Shown one piece after another: positions 1-10,212 of a stretch of DNA of 64,000 bases. The stretch covers positions 599,811 through 663,810 of the forward strand of contig NZ_JAFNJS010000003.1 of the NCBI RefSeq assembly GCF_019024325.1, in the 5' to 3' direction. A model generated the notes under the pieces. It ran no database searches, was not told where the DNA came from, and was given only the letters and a program-made list of their open reading frames with translations. Numbering within the stretch: position 1 is the stretch's first letter; each line of letters starts with the position of its first letter. Made by a program: the position numbers and the translations under genes. Source of the stretch: Falsiroseomonas tokyonensis (GTDB taxonomy: Bacteria; Pseudomonadota; Alphaproteobacteria; Acetobacterales; Acetobacteraceae).

Positions 1-1
1 C

Positions 2-127
2 ACGCTGCAGCTGCTGCGGGCGCCGGACGGCGCCCGGCTGGAGGTGCGGCGCAAGCCGGCGCGGCAGCGCCCGGAGCGGGGCACGGGCGGCCGCGCGGCG
101 CTACGGCGCATGCTGCGGCGCAGCTGA
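2..127 (+). CDS. C-terminal end of an unidentified protein, cut by the window edge
   Basis: The frame starting at base 2 is open to a TGA at 125-127 and gives 41 residues that are very rich in arginine (ending LRRMLRRS). The start lies outside the window and no family can be named. The last codons and the stop fall inside the first unit of a 23-bp tandem repeat, so the repeat may have arisen by duplication of the 3' end of this gene. The coding call rests only on an open frame in high-GC DNA. Confidence 0.35.
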   Translation, partial: TLQLLRAPDGARLEVRRKPARQRPERGTGGRAALRRMLRRS

Positions 128-177
128 AGGCCATGCTGTGGCGCAGCTGAAGGCCATGCTGCGGCGCAGCTGAGGAC
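109..177. repeat. Tandem repeat, three 23-bp units
   Basis: Units at 109-131, 132-154 and 155-177 are nearly identical. The second has T for C once and the third diverges in its last bases. Each contains CTGCGGCGCAGCTGA or a close variant, so each carries a copy of the upstream gene's stop codon. Slippage duplication of a gene end is the simplest reading. Confidence 0.85.
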
Positions 178-199
178 CGGGCTGCGCCGCAACCTGGGC

Positions 200-943
200 T
201 CAGGTGCGGATGGCGCCCGCAGCCCCGCCGCCGGACAGGTGGCCCCGCACCCGGTCCAACATGCTGGCGATGGCGCGCTGCGCCTGGTCCTGCTCCTCCG
301 GCAAGGTGCGGAAGGTGGCGCGCAGCTTCAGCAGGCGGCCGTCCTGGCTGGCGACGCAGGTGAAATCCTGCACCGCATTCGGGCCGGCACGATAGATATC
401 CTGGCTGCACAGCACGATGGCGCCGCGAACCGCCATCCTGGCCAGGCGCGCTTCCACCCGTGGGCCGAGCCTCTGACCCAACACCTCCCGTGCGGCGGCC
501 GAGGCGGAGATGAGCTTGGACAGGACGGGCAGGGAGTCCGGGCCTTCCGGCACCGGCTCCGCGCTGCGGCGGAACAGGTAGATGGTCACCGAAATGCCGG
601 GCGCGCGATAGGCGGCGATGGCCCCGCTCAGCACGCCGGGCGTCCGGTCCTCCTCCAGCACCGCCCGGGGGATCTGGGCCAGGGCCGGGGGCAGCGCCTG
701 CAGGCTGAGGAATTCCGCGCTGTGGGCGCCGGGCGCCGGCTCCTCGCCCGGATCCTTCGCCATGCCGCGCCCGCCGGGGGAAGCAGGCGCGGCGCTGGCC
801 TGATCCGTCGCGGGCTGGGGCCCGGTGACGGGTTGCGCCGCACATCCCGCCAGCAGCAGGAGGCTGGCCAGAATCGTCGAAGGCCGCACCGCTCGGCTCC
901 CGTTCTGTGGCGGGAGCTTCGCGGGCGGCCAGCGAAAGGTCAA
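200..943 (-). CDS. Putative lipoprotein of unknown function
   Basis: A 247-residue protein with a hydrophobic stretch ending in LLLLAGCAAQP near residues 28-38, a good lipobox with Cys at about position 34. This predicts signal peptidase II processing and membrane anchoring. A proline/alanine-rich linker follows, then a mixed region from about residue 80 that may be a globular domain; I do not recognise it. The residues before the signal are arginine/proline rich, so a start closer to the signal peptide is possible. It is transcribed away from the mre operon and lies next to a second lipoprotein gene on the same strand. Confidence 0.6.
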   Translation of the reverse strand: MTFRWPPAKLPPQNGSRAVRPSTILASLLLLAGCAAQPVTGPQPATDQASAAPASPGGRGMAKDPGEEPAPGAHSAEFLSLQALPPALAQIPRAVLEEDRTPGVLSGAIAAYRAPGISVTIYLFRRSAEPVPEGPDSLPVLSKLISASAAAREVLGQRLGPRVEARLARMAVRGAIVLCSQDIYRAGPNAVQDFTCVASQDGRLLKLRATFRTLPEEQDQAQRAIASMLDRVRGHLSGGGAAGAIRT

Positions 944-1001
944 TCAGCCGCGCCCATCCCCCGGGACGGTGGTCCCGGGGATCAGGCGCGGCCGAGGCGC
1001 C

Positions 1002-2599
<1,598 letters not shown>

Positions 2600-2635
2600 T
2601 AGAGGCTTAGGCCCACCAGCCGGGAGGAGAGGCGC

Positions 2636-3499
2636 TTGATCCGACTCAGCATTCCACTCCGCCAGGCCCTGGCCCGGCTGTCGCTGCCGGTGCTGATCGC
2701 GGCCGCCTTCGGCACCATGCTGCTGGGCAAGGCCGATGCGCTGCTGGCGGAACGTGCGCGCATCGCGCTGGCGGATGCCCTGGCGCCCTTCTATGCCGCC
2801 TTCGCCGAGCCCGCCCGCGCGGTGCGCGAGACGGTGGAGGAGTTCCAGCAGCTGCTGGTACTGCGGGAGGAGAATGCCCGGCTGCGCGAGGAGAATGAGC
2901 GCCTGCGCCGCTGGCAGGCCGCCGCCCTGGCGCTGGAGATGGAGAATGCGCAGCTGCGCCGGCACCTTGATTTCGTGCCGGAACGGGCGCCCGCCTTCCA
3001 CACCGCCCGCGTGGTGGCCGATGGCGGCGGCGTCTATGCCCGCGCCGTGCTGCTTTCCATCCCGCCCGAGATCCAGGTGCGCCGCGGCCAGATCGCGCTG
3101 GATGAGCGTGGCTTCGTGGGCCGGGTGACGGAGGTGGGCAGCCGATCGGCCCGCGTGCTGCTGGCCACCGACATGAACAGCCGCATCCCGGTGACGCTGG
3201 AAGGCAGCCGGGTGCGGGCGATGATGGTGGGCACCAATGGCGCCCGGCCGCGGCTGCAGCACTGGTCCGAGGGCAGCCGCCCGGCGGAAGGGGAACGTGT
3301 GGTGACGAGCGCGGAGGGCGTGGCCTTCCCGGCCGGCCTGCCGGTCGGCGTGGTGCGCTGGACCGAGGGCGGGGTGGCGGAGGTGGAGCTCTTCGCCCGG
3401 GCGGATCGGCTGGACATGGTGCGGCTCTTCGACTTCGGGCTGGGCGGGATCCTGCCGCCCGAGGCCATTGCGCGGCCCGAACCGCGCCCGCGGCGCTGA
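2636..3499 (+). CDS. mreC: Cell-shape protein MreC
   Basis: A 287-residue bitopic membrane protein linking MreB filaments to periplasmic penicillin-binding proteins. One N-terminal transmembrane segment (about residues 18-36) is followed by a coiled coil (about 60-105, with ENARLREENERLRRW) and the periplasmic beta domains. The start is TTG at 2636, preceded by GGGAGGAGA at good spacing, and no ATG fits the family N-terminus as well. The proline/arginine-rich tail (PEPRPRR) is typical of alphaproteobacterial versions. mreD begins 14 bp downstream. Confidence 0.93.
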   Translation: MIRLSIPLRQALARLSLPVLIAAAFGTMLLGKADALLAERARIALADALAPFYAAFAEPARAVRETVEEFQQLLVLREENARLREENERLRRWQAAALALEMENAQLRRHLDFVPERAPAFHTARVVADGGGVYARAVLLSIPPEIQVRRGQIALDERGFVGRVTEVGSRSARVLLATDMNSRIPVTLEGSRVRAMMVGTNGARPRLQHWSEGSRPAEGERVVTSAEGVAFPAGLPVGVVRWTEGGVAEVELFARADRLDMVRLFDFGLGGILPPEAIARPEPRPRR

Positions 3500-3513
3500 A
3501 CGCCCGGACCCTG

Positions 3514-4047
3514 ATGGTCGGACGCCCAGAGCCATCGCCCGGGCTGCTGCGACGGCTGGACGACATCGCGCGCGCTGCCTTTCCCGCGACCGGTACGGTT
3601 CTGTTGATGGTGATCGCGGCCGGCCCTTCCGGCGTGCCGGGGCTGGTCCCGGCGGCGGCGCTGCCCTGCATCGTCTTCTGGTCCGTCTTCCGGCCCGGCG
3701 CCATGCCGCCGCCGGCGGTGTTCCTGCTGGGCCTGCTGCAGGACCTGCTGACCCTGGCGCCGCTGGGCACCGGCGTGGTGACGCTGCTGGTGGCGCATGC
3801 GCTGGCGGTGGCCTGGCGGCGCTTCCTGGTGCGTCAGAGCTTCATGTTCGTCTGGCTGGCCTTCTGCGGCTTTTCGGCGGCGACCGCCGCGCTGGGCTGG
3901 CTGCTGACGGCGCTGCTGGCCTGGAACCTGCCCGCCTTCGCCTCGGCGATGCACCAGGCGGCGCTTTCCGCCGGCCTGTACCCGGCCTTCGCCTTCGTCC
4001 TCAGCCGCATCCACGGCGTGATGCGCCGTGCGGAGGAGACGCCGTGA
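3514..4047 (+). CDS. mreD: Rod-shape protein MreD
   Basis: A 177-residue polytopic membrane protein with about five hydrophobic segments, in the position MreD always holds after MreC. It helps couple cytoplasmic MreB to the periplasmic elongasome. The first 30 residues are cytoplasmic and basic. MreD is poorly conserved, so the name rests on operon position, size and topology rather than on motifs. The next gene is 230 bp away, an unusually wide gap for this operon, and the gap holds an inverted repeat. Confidence 0.88.
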   Translation: MVGRPEPSPGLLRRLDDIARAAFPATGTVLLMVIAAGPSGVPGLVPAAALPCIVFWSVFRPGAMPPPAVFLLGLLQDLLTLAPLGTGVVTLLVAHALAVAWRRFLVRQSFMFVWLAFCGFSAATAALGWLLTALLAWNLPAFASAMHQAALSAGLYPAFAFVLSRIHGVMRRAEETP

Positions 4048-4092
4048 GGGTGGGCGAGGGCAGTCCCGTGCTTGCGCGTCCCCCCCACCCAA

Positions 4093-4120
4093 CCCTCCTC
4101 CCCATGAAAGGGGGGGAGGG
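4093..4120. repeat. Intergenic inverted repeat between mreD and mrdA
   Basis: CCCTCCTCCCC, a six-base loop, then GGGGGGGAGGG form a near-perfect hairpin. The wider gap (4048-4276) also has GC-rich palindromic DNA such as GCGCGCGGAGCGCGCGC and no ORF worth calling. It resembles a dispersed palindromic intergenic element inserted into the operon, though only one copy is visible here. It could attenuate transcription into mrdA. Confidence 0.6.
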
Positions 4121-4276
4121 CTTTCAAGCGCGACTCCCTTTGCGGCCCGCACTCTTCCGCGGGCCGAGGCCGCGAATGCGGCCCGCGCACAGCGCCCCCT
4201 GCCAGCCCATGCGACAGCGCGTAGGCGCGAAGGCAAGCGCGCGGAGCGCGCGCCCGCCGTTTGAGGGTCTGAAAAG

Positions 4277-6166
4277 ATGAGCCGGAAGCAGCGGGAGGAG
4301 GAGCGGGTCCGCGGCATCTTCAGCCGCCGCGCGCTGGCGCTCGGCCTGGGGCAGATGGGGCTGCTGGGCTTCCTGGCGCATCGGCTGCACCGGCTGCAGG
4401 TGGAGGAGGGGGAGCGCTATGCGACGCTGGCCGAGGAGAACCGCCTCTCGGCCCGGCTGCTGGCGCCGCCGCGCGGGCGGGTGCTGGACCGCAACGGCCA
4501 TGTCATCGCCGGCAACCAGCTGAACTGGCGGGCCCTGCTGACCGCCGAGCAGACCACCGATGTGGGCGCCACGCTCGAGACCTTCAGCCGCATCGTGCCG
4601 ATGACGGACCAGGAACGCGCGCGCGTCGAGCGCGACGTGCGCCGCCGCCGGCGCTTCGTGCCGGTCACCGTGCGCGACTTCCTGACCTGGGAGGAAATGG
4701 CGCGGATCGAGCTGAACGCGCCGGACCTGCCGGGCATCAGCGTCGATGTCGGCACCACGCGCATCTACCCCGAGGCGGAGCACCTGGCGCATATCGTGGG
4801 CTATGTCGCGCCGCCGGCCGAACGCGACATGGATGGCGACCCGCTGCTGGAACTGCCGGGCATCCGCGTCGGTCGGTCCGGCATCGAGCGGCACCACGAC
4901 CTGGTGCTGCGCGGCCGCGCCGGGGCGGTGCAGATGGAGGTGAATGCGGTCGGCCGCATCATCCGCGAACTGGACCGGCGAGAGGGCGTGCAGGGCCAGG
5001 ACGTCCAGCTTTCCGTCGATGCCGCACTCACCAAGACGCTGCGCGGCAAGATCGAGGAAGGCACCTCCGTCGTGCTGATGGATGCACGGAACGGGGAGGT
5101 GCTGGCCATGGCCACCCAGCCCTCCTTCGACCCGAACCTGTTCAATTCCGGCGTCTCCGCCGCGCAATGGCGGGAATGGACGCGCAACCGCGCCACGCCG
5201 CTGATCAACAAGGCGACCAACGGCCTGTATGCGCCCGGCTCCACCTTCAAGATGGTGGTGGCGCTGGCGGCGCTGGAGGCGCGGGTGACGACGCCGGGGG
5301 AGCGGGTCTACTGCCCCGGCCATATGGACCTGGGTGAATCCCGCTTCCACTGCTGGAACCGGTCCGGTCACGGCGCCATGGATATGCGGACGGCGCTGAA
5401 ACTGTCCTGCGACGTCTATTTCTACGAAATGGCCAAGCGCCTCGGCATCGACAAGATCGCCGCCATGGGCCGCCGCTTCGGCCTGGGCGTGCCGCTGGAT
5501 ATCGAACTGCCGGGCATCCGCGCGGGGCTTATGCCGACGCGCGAATGGCGCCAGCAGCAGGGCCGGCCCTGGGCGCTGGGCGATACGGTGGTGCATGGCA
5601 TCGGCCAGGGCTTCTACCAGCTGACGCCGCTGCAACTGGCCACCATGACCGCCCGCCTGGCCACCGGCCGCGCCGTTCAGCCGCACCTGACCCGCAGCAT
5701 CGGCGGCCGGCATGTGCGCGGCGTGCGGGCGGAGGACTGGCCCAGCCTCGGCATCCCCGAACGCGACCTGCGCCTGGTGCGGGAGGCGATGTGGTCCGTG
5801 GTAAACGAGCAGGGCGGCACCGCCCGGGCGGCGCGCCTGCCGCCGGAACTCGGCGCCATGGCGGGCAAGACCGGCACCACCCAGGTGCGCCGCGTGACGC
5901 GCGAGCAGCGGGAGCGGGGCTTCCGGGTGGAACAGGTGCCGCGCGAATGGCGCCCCCATGCGCTGTTCGTGGCCTTCGCGCCCTACGACAATCCGATCTT
6001 CGCCGTCTCCGTCATTGTCGAGCATGGCAGCTCCGGCTCCGCCGCCGCGGCGCCGTTGGCGCGCGAGGTGCTGGTCGAGGCTTTCCAGCAATTGCGTCCG
6101 GGCCCGGGTGGCAATTTCGGCCCGCGGGTGGCGGAAGCACGGCCGCCGGGCGGGACGCGTCCATGA
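4277..6166 (+). CDS. mrdA: Penicillin-binding protein 2 (elongasome transpeptidase)
   Basis: A 629-residue class B PBP that cross-links peptidoglycan during side-wall growth, paired with the glycosyltransferase RodA. A single N-terminal membrane helix (about residues 18-38) is followed by the dimerisation domain and the transpeptidase domain. The three penicillin-binding motifs are present: STFK with the nucleophile at Ser322, SCD in the SxN position, and KTGTT at 531-535. Size is normal. The C-terminus is proline/glycine-rich and ends 10 bp before rodA. Confidence 0.96.
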   Translation: MSRKQREEERVRGIFSRRALALGLGQMGLLGFLAHRLHRLQVEEGERYATLAEENRLSARLLAPPRGRVLDRNGHVIAGNQLNWRALLTAEQTTDVGATLETFSRIVPMTDQERARVERDVRRRRRFVPVTVRDFLTWEEMARIELNAPDLPGISVDVGTTRIYPEAEHLAHIVGYVAPPAERDMDGDPLLELPGIRVGRSGIERHHDLVLRGRAGAVQMEVNAVGRIIRELDRREGVQGQDVQLSVDAALTKTLRGKIEEGTSVVLMDARNGEVLAMATQPSFDPNLFNSGVSAAQWREWTRNRATPLINKATNGLYAPGSTFKMVVALAALEARVTTPGERVYCPGHMDLGESRFHCWNRSGHGAMDMRTALKLSCDVYFYEMAKRLGIDKIAAMGRRFGLGVPLDIELPGIRAGLMPTREWRQQQGRPWALGDTVVHGIGQGFYQLTPLQLATMTARLATGRAVQPHLTRSIGGRHVRGVRAEDWPSLGIPERDLRLVREAMWSVVNEQGGTARAARLPPELGAMAGKTGTTQVRRVTREQRERGFRVEQVPREWRPHALFVAFAPYDNPIFAVSVIVEHGSSGSAAAAPLAREVLVEAFQQLRPGPGGNFGPRVAEARPPGGTRP

Positions 6167-6176
6167 GAATCCTGCC

Positions 6177-7328
6177 ATGAGATTCGAACGCCGCCTGCTG
6201 CTGCGCGAACGCGGCACCGGGGTGCTGGAAAAGCTGTGGCAGATTCCCTGGATCTTTGTCCTGCTGCTGTGTGCCGTGGGCGGCGTGGGCTATGTGGCGC
6301 TCTATTCGGCGGGTGGCGGCGGGCCGGATCCCTATGCGGCCAAGCATGCCATCCGCTTCGGCTTCGGCCTGGTGCTGATGCTCTCGATCGCGCTGGTGGA
6401 TATCCGGCTGATCGCGCGCTTCGCCTGGCTGGGCTATGCGCTGGGCATCGGACTGCTGGTGATGGTGGCGCTGCATGGCCAGGTGGGCGGCGGGGCGCAG
6501 CGCTGGCTGGACCTCGGCGGCTTCCAGCTGCAGCCCTCGGAGCTGATGAAGATCCTGCTGGTGGTGGCGCTCGCCTCCTGGTTCCACAAGGCGTCCTGGG
6601 AACAGATCGGCAATCCGCTGTTCCTGATCCCGCCGATCCTGGCGGTGCTGCTGCCGGCGGGGCTGATCCTGAAGCAGCCGAATCTGGGCACCGCGCTGAT
6701 CACGATGATGGTGGGCGGCGCGGTCTTCTTCGCCGCGGGCGTGCGGCTTTGGAAATTCGCCATCGTGCTGGGCGCCGTCGCGATCGCCGCGCCGATCGCC
6801 TACGACCACCTGCACGACTACCAGCGCGCGCGCATCACCACCTTCCTGGATCCGGAAAGCGATCCGCTGGGCGCCGGCTACAACATCATCCAGTCGAAGA
6901 TCGCGCTGGGTTCCGGCGGCTTCTGGGGCAAGGGCTTCCTGCAGGGCACGCAGGGCCACCTGAACTTCCTGCCGGAGAAGCAGACCGACTTCATCTTCAC
7001 CATGCTGGCCGAGGAATTCGGCCTGGTCGGCGCACTCAGCGTGCTGGGCCTGCTGGCCTGCGTCATCGCCTTCGGCTTCCTGGTGGCGCTGCGCAGCCGG
7101 CACCAGTTCGGGCGGCTTCTGGCGGTGGGGCTGGCGACGAACTTCTTCATGTATGTCTTCGTCAACATCGCCATGGTCACCGGCGCCATCCCGGTCGGCG
7201 GCGTGCCGCTGCCGCTGATCAGCCATGGCGGGTCCGCCATGCTGACGGCGATGGTGGGCTTCGGGCTGCTGATGTCGGCCCATGTGCACCGGGATTCCGA
7301 GCTGGGGGCCGCCCGCGACCAGCGATGA
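6177..7328 (+). CDS. rodA: Peptidoglycan glycosyltransferase RodA
   Basis: A 383-residue SEDS-family membrane protein, about ten transmembrane segments, that polymerises lipid II with PBP2. Family signatures include PNLGTALI in the middle, a large periplasmic loop with FLPEKQTDFIF, and GVPLPLISHGGS near the C-terminus. ATG 6177 is chosen because the preceding frame lies inside mrdA and the N-terminal MRFERRLLLRERG fits the family. It is the last gene of the operon; a large stem-loop and a tRNA follow. Confidence 0.95.
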   Translation: MRFERRLLLRERGTGVLEKLWQIPWIFVLLLCAVGGVGYVALYSAGGGGPDPYAAKHAIRFGFGLVLMLSIALVDIRLIARFAWLGYALGIGLLVMVALHGQVGGGAQRWLDLGGFQLQPSELMKILLVVALASWFHKASWEQIGNPLFLIPPILAVLLPAGLILKQPNLGTALITMMVGGAVFFAAGVRLWKFAIVLGAVAIAAPIAYDHLHDYQRARITTFLDPESDPLGAGYNIIQSKIALGSGGFWGKGFLQGTQGHLNFLPEKQTDFIFTMLAEEFGLVGALSVLGLLACVIAFGFLVALRSRHQFGRLLAVGLATNFFMYVFVNIAMVTGAIPVGGVPLPLISHGGSAMLTAMVGFGLLMSAHVHRDSELGAARDQR

Positions 7329-7339
7329 CCTGGGGACAT

Positions 7340-7387
7340 GGCGGCTTTGTGCATGGTTTCGCCCGCCCCGGGCTGGACAAAGCCGCC
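7340..7387 (+). terminator. Large stem-loop after rodA
   Basis: GGCGGCTTTGT at 7340-7350 and ACAAAGCCGCC at 7377-7387 are perfect 11-bp arms, with a smaller GCCCG/CGGGC stem inside the loop. It starts 11 bp after the rodA stop and ends before the tRNA. There is no strong T run, so termination efficiency is uncertain. Confidence 0.55.
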
Positions 7388-7426
7388 GCCACCGCTTAAA
7401 CGGCCGGCCTCGCCGAGTTTTGGCGC

Positions 7427-7502
<76 letters not shown>

Positions 7503-7599
7503 ATCATTCCAAGACCTTACAGATGAAGAATGTGAACCCAAGGGGACACGTCCAACCTTGACGTGCAAAGCCGGTTTGCCGCTTGTTCATGCCAGGCTT

Positions 7600-7614
7600 G
7601 TTCTTCTTTTGTTC
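7600..7614 (+). promoter_or_regulatory. Possible LexA (SOS) box
   Basis: GTTC at 7600-7603, seven bases, GTTC at 7611-7614. The direct repeat GTTC-N7-GTTC is the known alphaproteobacterial LexA site. It lies 18 bp before the 82-residue ORF at 7633. The match is exact but the motif is short, so chance is possible. Confidence 0.45.
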
Positions 7615-7632
7615 TCGTGCGCATGATGCGGC

Positions 7633-7881
7633 ATGGATGGCACTCCTCATCTATCTCAGGCGCGTTTCCCGAGCTGGCTCCAGCCGGGCCTGATCCGCGC
7701 GCTGGCGCAGCAGGTTGCGCAGGACCTGGCGCAGGGGTTGAGCGAGGCGTCGATCGTGGAGCGGGCGCAGGACGCGGCGCAGGCCTACTGTCCGGCGCTG
7801 CCGCGGCCACACATTCGCGAGGCCGTGAAGGCTGCCATGTGGGTAGCCGCGCCGCGGGCTGGAGCTGAGGGTCGGGACTGA
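7633..7881 (+). CDS. Small protein of unknown function
   Basis: An 82-residue ORF (MDGTPHLSQARFPSWLQPGL...) with mixed, non-repetitive composition and a predicted helical middle (ALAQQVAQDLAQGLSEASI). No family is recognised. It is the only plausible gene between the tRNA and the enolase-family gene, and it has a LexA-like box just upstream. It could be a DNA-damage-inducible small protein, or a non-coding open frame in high-GC sequence. Confidence 0.4.
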   Translation: MDGTPHLSQARFPSWLQPGLIRALAQQVAQDLAQGLSEASIVERAQDAAQAYCPALPRPHIREAVKAAMWVAAPRAGAEGRD

Positions 7882-8033
7882 CCGTTAGAAAGCCACCCTG
7901 GTCGGTGGCCGCATCGCAGGGGACTGCGCGATATTGCGGTGCAGCAGAAGCCCGACCAGGCCCGCGACAGGCCCTGCGGCCGCAGCGAGGGGTCGCCCTG
8001 GGCGTCGGGCATGCGGTGCCTGTGGCTGCGGCG

Positions 8034-9212
8034 TCACCCGGCCTCGTGCCGCGTCGCGAAGCGCCAGACGTCATCCGCGGGCTGCACGCCAAGGCCGGGG
8101 CCGGAGGGCAGGCGATAGAAGCCCGCCTCGCAGGCCATGTCGCCCTGGATGAAGCGCAGGTTCCTGTCGAAGATCGAATGCTGGTATTCGTGCCCGTCGC
8201 AATTCTGCAGCGCGACGGAAGCATGCAGGCTCGCCGCCTGGAAGATGCCGATCCCGATCGAGGCATGCGGGATGCAGCGGCAATGGAAGGCTTCCGCCAT
8301 GCGGCCGATCTTCATGAATTCCGTCACGCCGGTATGCGCCATCTCCGGCTGGATGATGTCCATGCAGCGGTCGATCAGGCGGGGGCGATATTCGAAGGCG
8401 GTGCGCCATTCCTCGCCCAGCGCCACCGATGTGCGCGCCTTCGCCGCCACCTCTCGCTGCCCTTCAAGATCCTCTGGCGCCACCGGGGCTTCCGCGAACC
8501 ACAGGTCGTGCGCGTGCATGCGATCGATCAGCCGTGTCGCGGCCAGGGCGGTGTGCTTCCAATGCATGTCGCAGGCGATGCGCATCTCCGGGCCCAGCGC
8601 GCGGCGCAGCGCCGCCATCTCGGCCGCCTCGCCACGCTCGGCCACCGCGGCGGCGAACTTCACCGCATCGAAGCCCTTCGCCTGCCATTCCAGCGCAAGC
8701 TCCACCCGCTCCTCCAGCCTCGGCCGCGGCAGGCCGGAGACATAGGCGGGCAGTTGCGCATGCCGCTGGCCCCCGAGCATCCGGCAGAGCGGCAGCCCCG
8801 CCAGCCGTGCGGCGATGTCCCAGATGGCGATGTCGAGCCCGGCCAGCGCATCGACGAAATAGCCGCTGCCGAAGCCGCGCACGCGCATGGTGTCATACAG
8901 ATCCTCGTGCAGCGGCACCGGGTCGCGCGGATCGCGGCCGATGCAGAGCGGGCCGAGCAGATCCGTGATGATCTCCGCGACCGCCCCGGGGGCGACGATG
9001 GCGTAGCATTCGCCCCAGCCGATGCAGCCCGATTCCGTCGTGACCTTCACCAGCACGGAGGTATCGGTGACCGGATAGGCGGATCGGTTGCCGCGGCGGA
9101 TGAAGTAGCCGCGCGCATTGCTCGCCTCGCCCTCGCGCAGCGGCCCGAGATAGGGCACCTCGCGCGGGATGACGATGCGGAAGGCCTCGACGGTGGCGAT
9201 GCGCTCGGTCAT
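8034..9212 (-). CDS. Enolase-superfamily (mandelate racemase/muconate lactonizing) enzyme
   Basis: A 392-residue protein with the two-domain architecture of the mandelate racemase/muconate lactonizing group: an N-terminal capping domain (1 to about 125) and a TIM barrel. Likely Mg2+ ligands are Asp215 (CDMHWKH), Glu241 (FAEAP) and Glu267/268 (ALGEEW). His316 in IPHASIGIG is a candidate base. Such enzymes dehydrate or racemise acid sugars; the exact substrate cannot be read. It is the last gene of a three-gene minus-strand operon, 5 bp after the TTT receptor. Confidence 0.85.
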   Translation of the reverse strand: MTERIATVEAFRIVIPREVPYLGPLREGEASNARGYFIRRGNRSAYPVTDTSVLVKVTTESGCIGWGECYAIVAPGAVAEIITDLLGPLCIGRDPRDPVPLHEDLYDTMRVRGFGSGYFVDALAGLDIAIWDIAARLAGLPLCRMLGGQRHAQLPAYVSGLPRPRLEERVELALEWQAKGFDAVKFAAAVAERGEAAEMAALRRALGPEMRIACDMHWKHTALAATRLIDRMHAHDLWFAEAPVAPEDLEGQREVAAKARTSVALGEEWRTAFEYRPRLIDRCMDIIQPEMAHTGVTEFMKIGRMAEAFHCRCIPHASIGIGIFQAASLHASVALQNCDGHEYQHSIFDRNLRFIQGDMACEAGFYRLPSGPGLGVQPADDVWRFATRHEAG

Positions 9213-9217
9213 GCCGG

Positions 9218-10192
9218 TCAGCCCGCGCTGATGCCGGTACGGGTGATCAGCGCCTGGAACTTGTCGCGCTCCGAGACCATCAGCGCGCGGAATTCCTCGG
9301 GCGTATTCGGCGCGGCGATGGCGCCGAAGCCGCGCAGCTTTTCCACCGTGTCGGGCTGACGCAGGAAGCTTGCGATCTCCGCATTCAGCCGCTGCACCGC
9401 CGCGGCGGGCATGCCGGCCGGGCCCATGATGCCGTGCCAGGGGCTGACCTGCACGGCGGGGACGAGGGAGGCGATGGTCGGAAGTTCGGGCGCGAAGGGC
9501 AGCGGATCGGCCGTCGGCACGGCAATGGCGCGCAGCCGCCCGGCCTGCACATGCGGCCAGGCCGTCGCGAAACCATCCACCGCCAGGTCCACCTGGCCCC
9601 CGACCAGCGCGGTGATCATGTCGGAGGAGCCGCGGAAGGGCACATGCGTCATGCGCGCGCCGGTCTCCTGCATCAGCATTTCCATCGTCAGATGCAGGCT
9701 GGTGCCGACGCCGGAGGAGCCGAAGTTCAGCCGGTCCGGATTGGCGCGCAGGAAGGCGAGGAATTCGGGCAGGCTCTGCACCGGCACGCGCTGGGGATTG
9801 ACCACGAGCACGCTGGGCGTCAGGCCCACCAGGCAGACCTGCTGGAAATCCGTGACCGGATCATAGGGCAGGCGGCCGCGCATCATGGCCGGCAGGATCG
9901 CATTGGCGGCGATATTGCCCATGCCGAGCGTGTAGCCATCCGGCGCGGCGCGCGCGACCGCTTCCATGCCGATGGCGCCGCCGGCGCCCGTGCGGTTTTC
10001 CACCACCACGCCGCGGCCCAGGCGCTGCTGCAGCGCCTCCGCCACCAGGCGCGCCATGATGTCCGCAATGCCGCCGGCGCTGAGCGGGACGATGATGCGC
10101 AGGTTGCGCTCCGGCCAGGCCGTCTGCGCCAGCGCGGGCGCGGCGAGCATCGCGGCGCTGCCGGCCAGCAGGGTGCGGCGGGTCGTCTTCAT
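9218..10192 (-). CDS. TTT-family (Bug) periplasmic substrate-binding protein
   Basis: A 324-residue solute-binding protein of the tripartite tricarboxylate transporter receptor family. The N-terminal MKTTRRTLLAGSAAMLAAPA is a Tat-like export signal ending near ALAQ. The family pattern follows: WPERNLRIIVPLSAGG, then ENRTGAGGAIG, then HVPFRGSSDM. The start is supported by AAGGGAGGAAATCGCC just upstream. No TctA/TctB membrane partners are nearby, which is usual for orphan Bug proteins. Context suggests it binds the acid that the neighbouring lyase and enolase-family enzyme use. Confidence 0.9.
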   Translation of the reverse strand: MKTTRRTLLAGSAAMLAAPALAQTAWPERNLRIIVPLSAGGIADIMARLVAEALQQRLGRGVVVENRTGAGGAIGMEAVARAAPDGYTLGMGNIAANAILPAMMRGRLPYDPVTDFQQVCLVGLTPSVLVVNPQRVPVQSLPEFLAFLRANPDRLNFGSSGVGTSLHLTMEMLMQETGARMTHVPFRGSSDMITALVGGQVDLAVDGFATAWPHVQAGRLRAIAVPTADPLPFAPELPTIASLVPAVQVSPWHGIMGPAGMPAAAVQRLNAEIASFLRQPDTVEKLRGFGAIAAPNTPEEFRALMVSERDKFQALITRTGISAG

Positions 10193-10212
10193 GGCGATTT
10201 CCTCCCTTCTTG

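Noticed and set aside
4124..6217. 697-codon frame antisense to mrdA
   Set aside because: PBP2 motifs on the plus strand are unambiguous and the antisense product is composition-biased.
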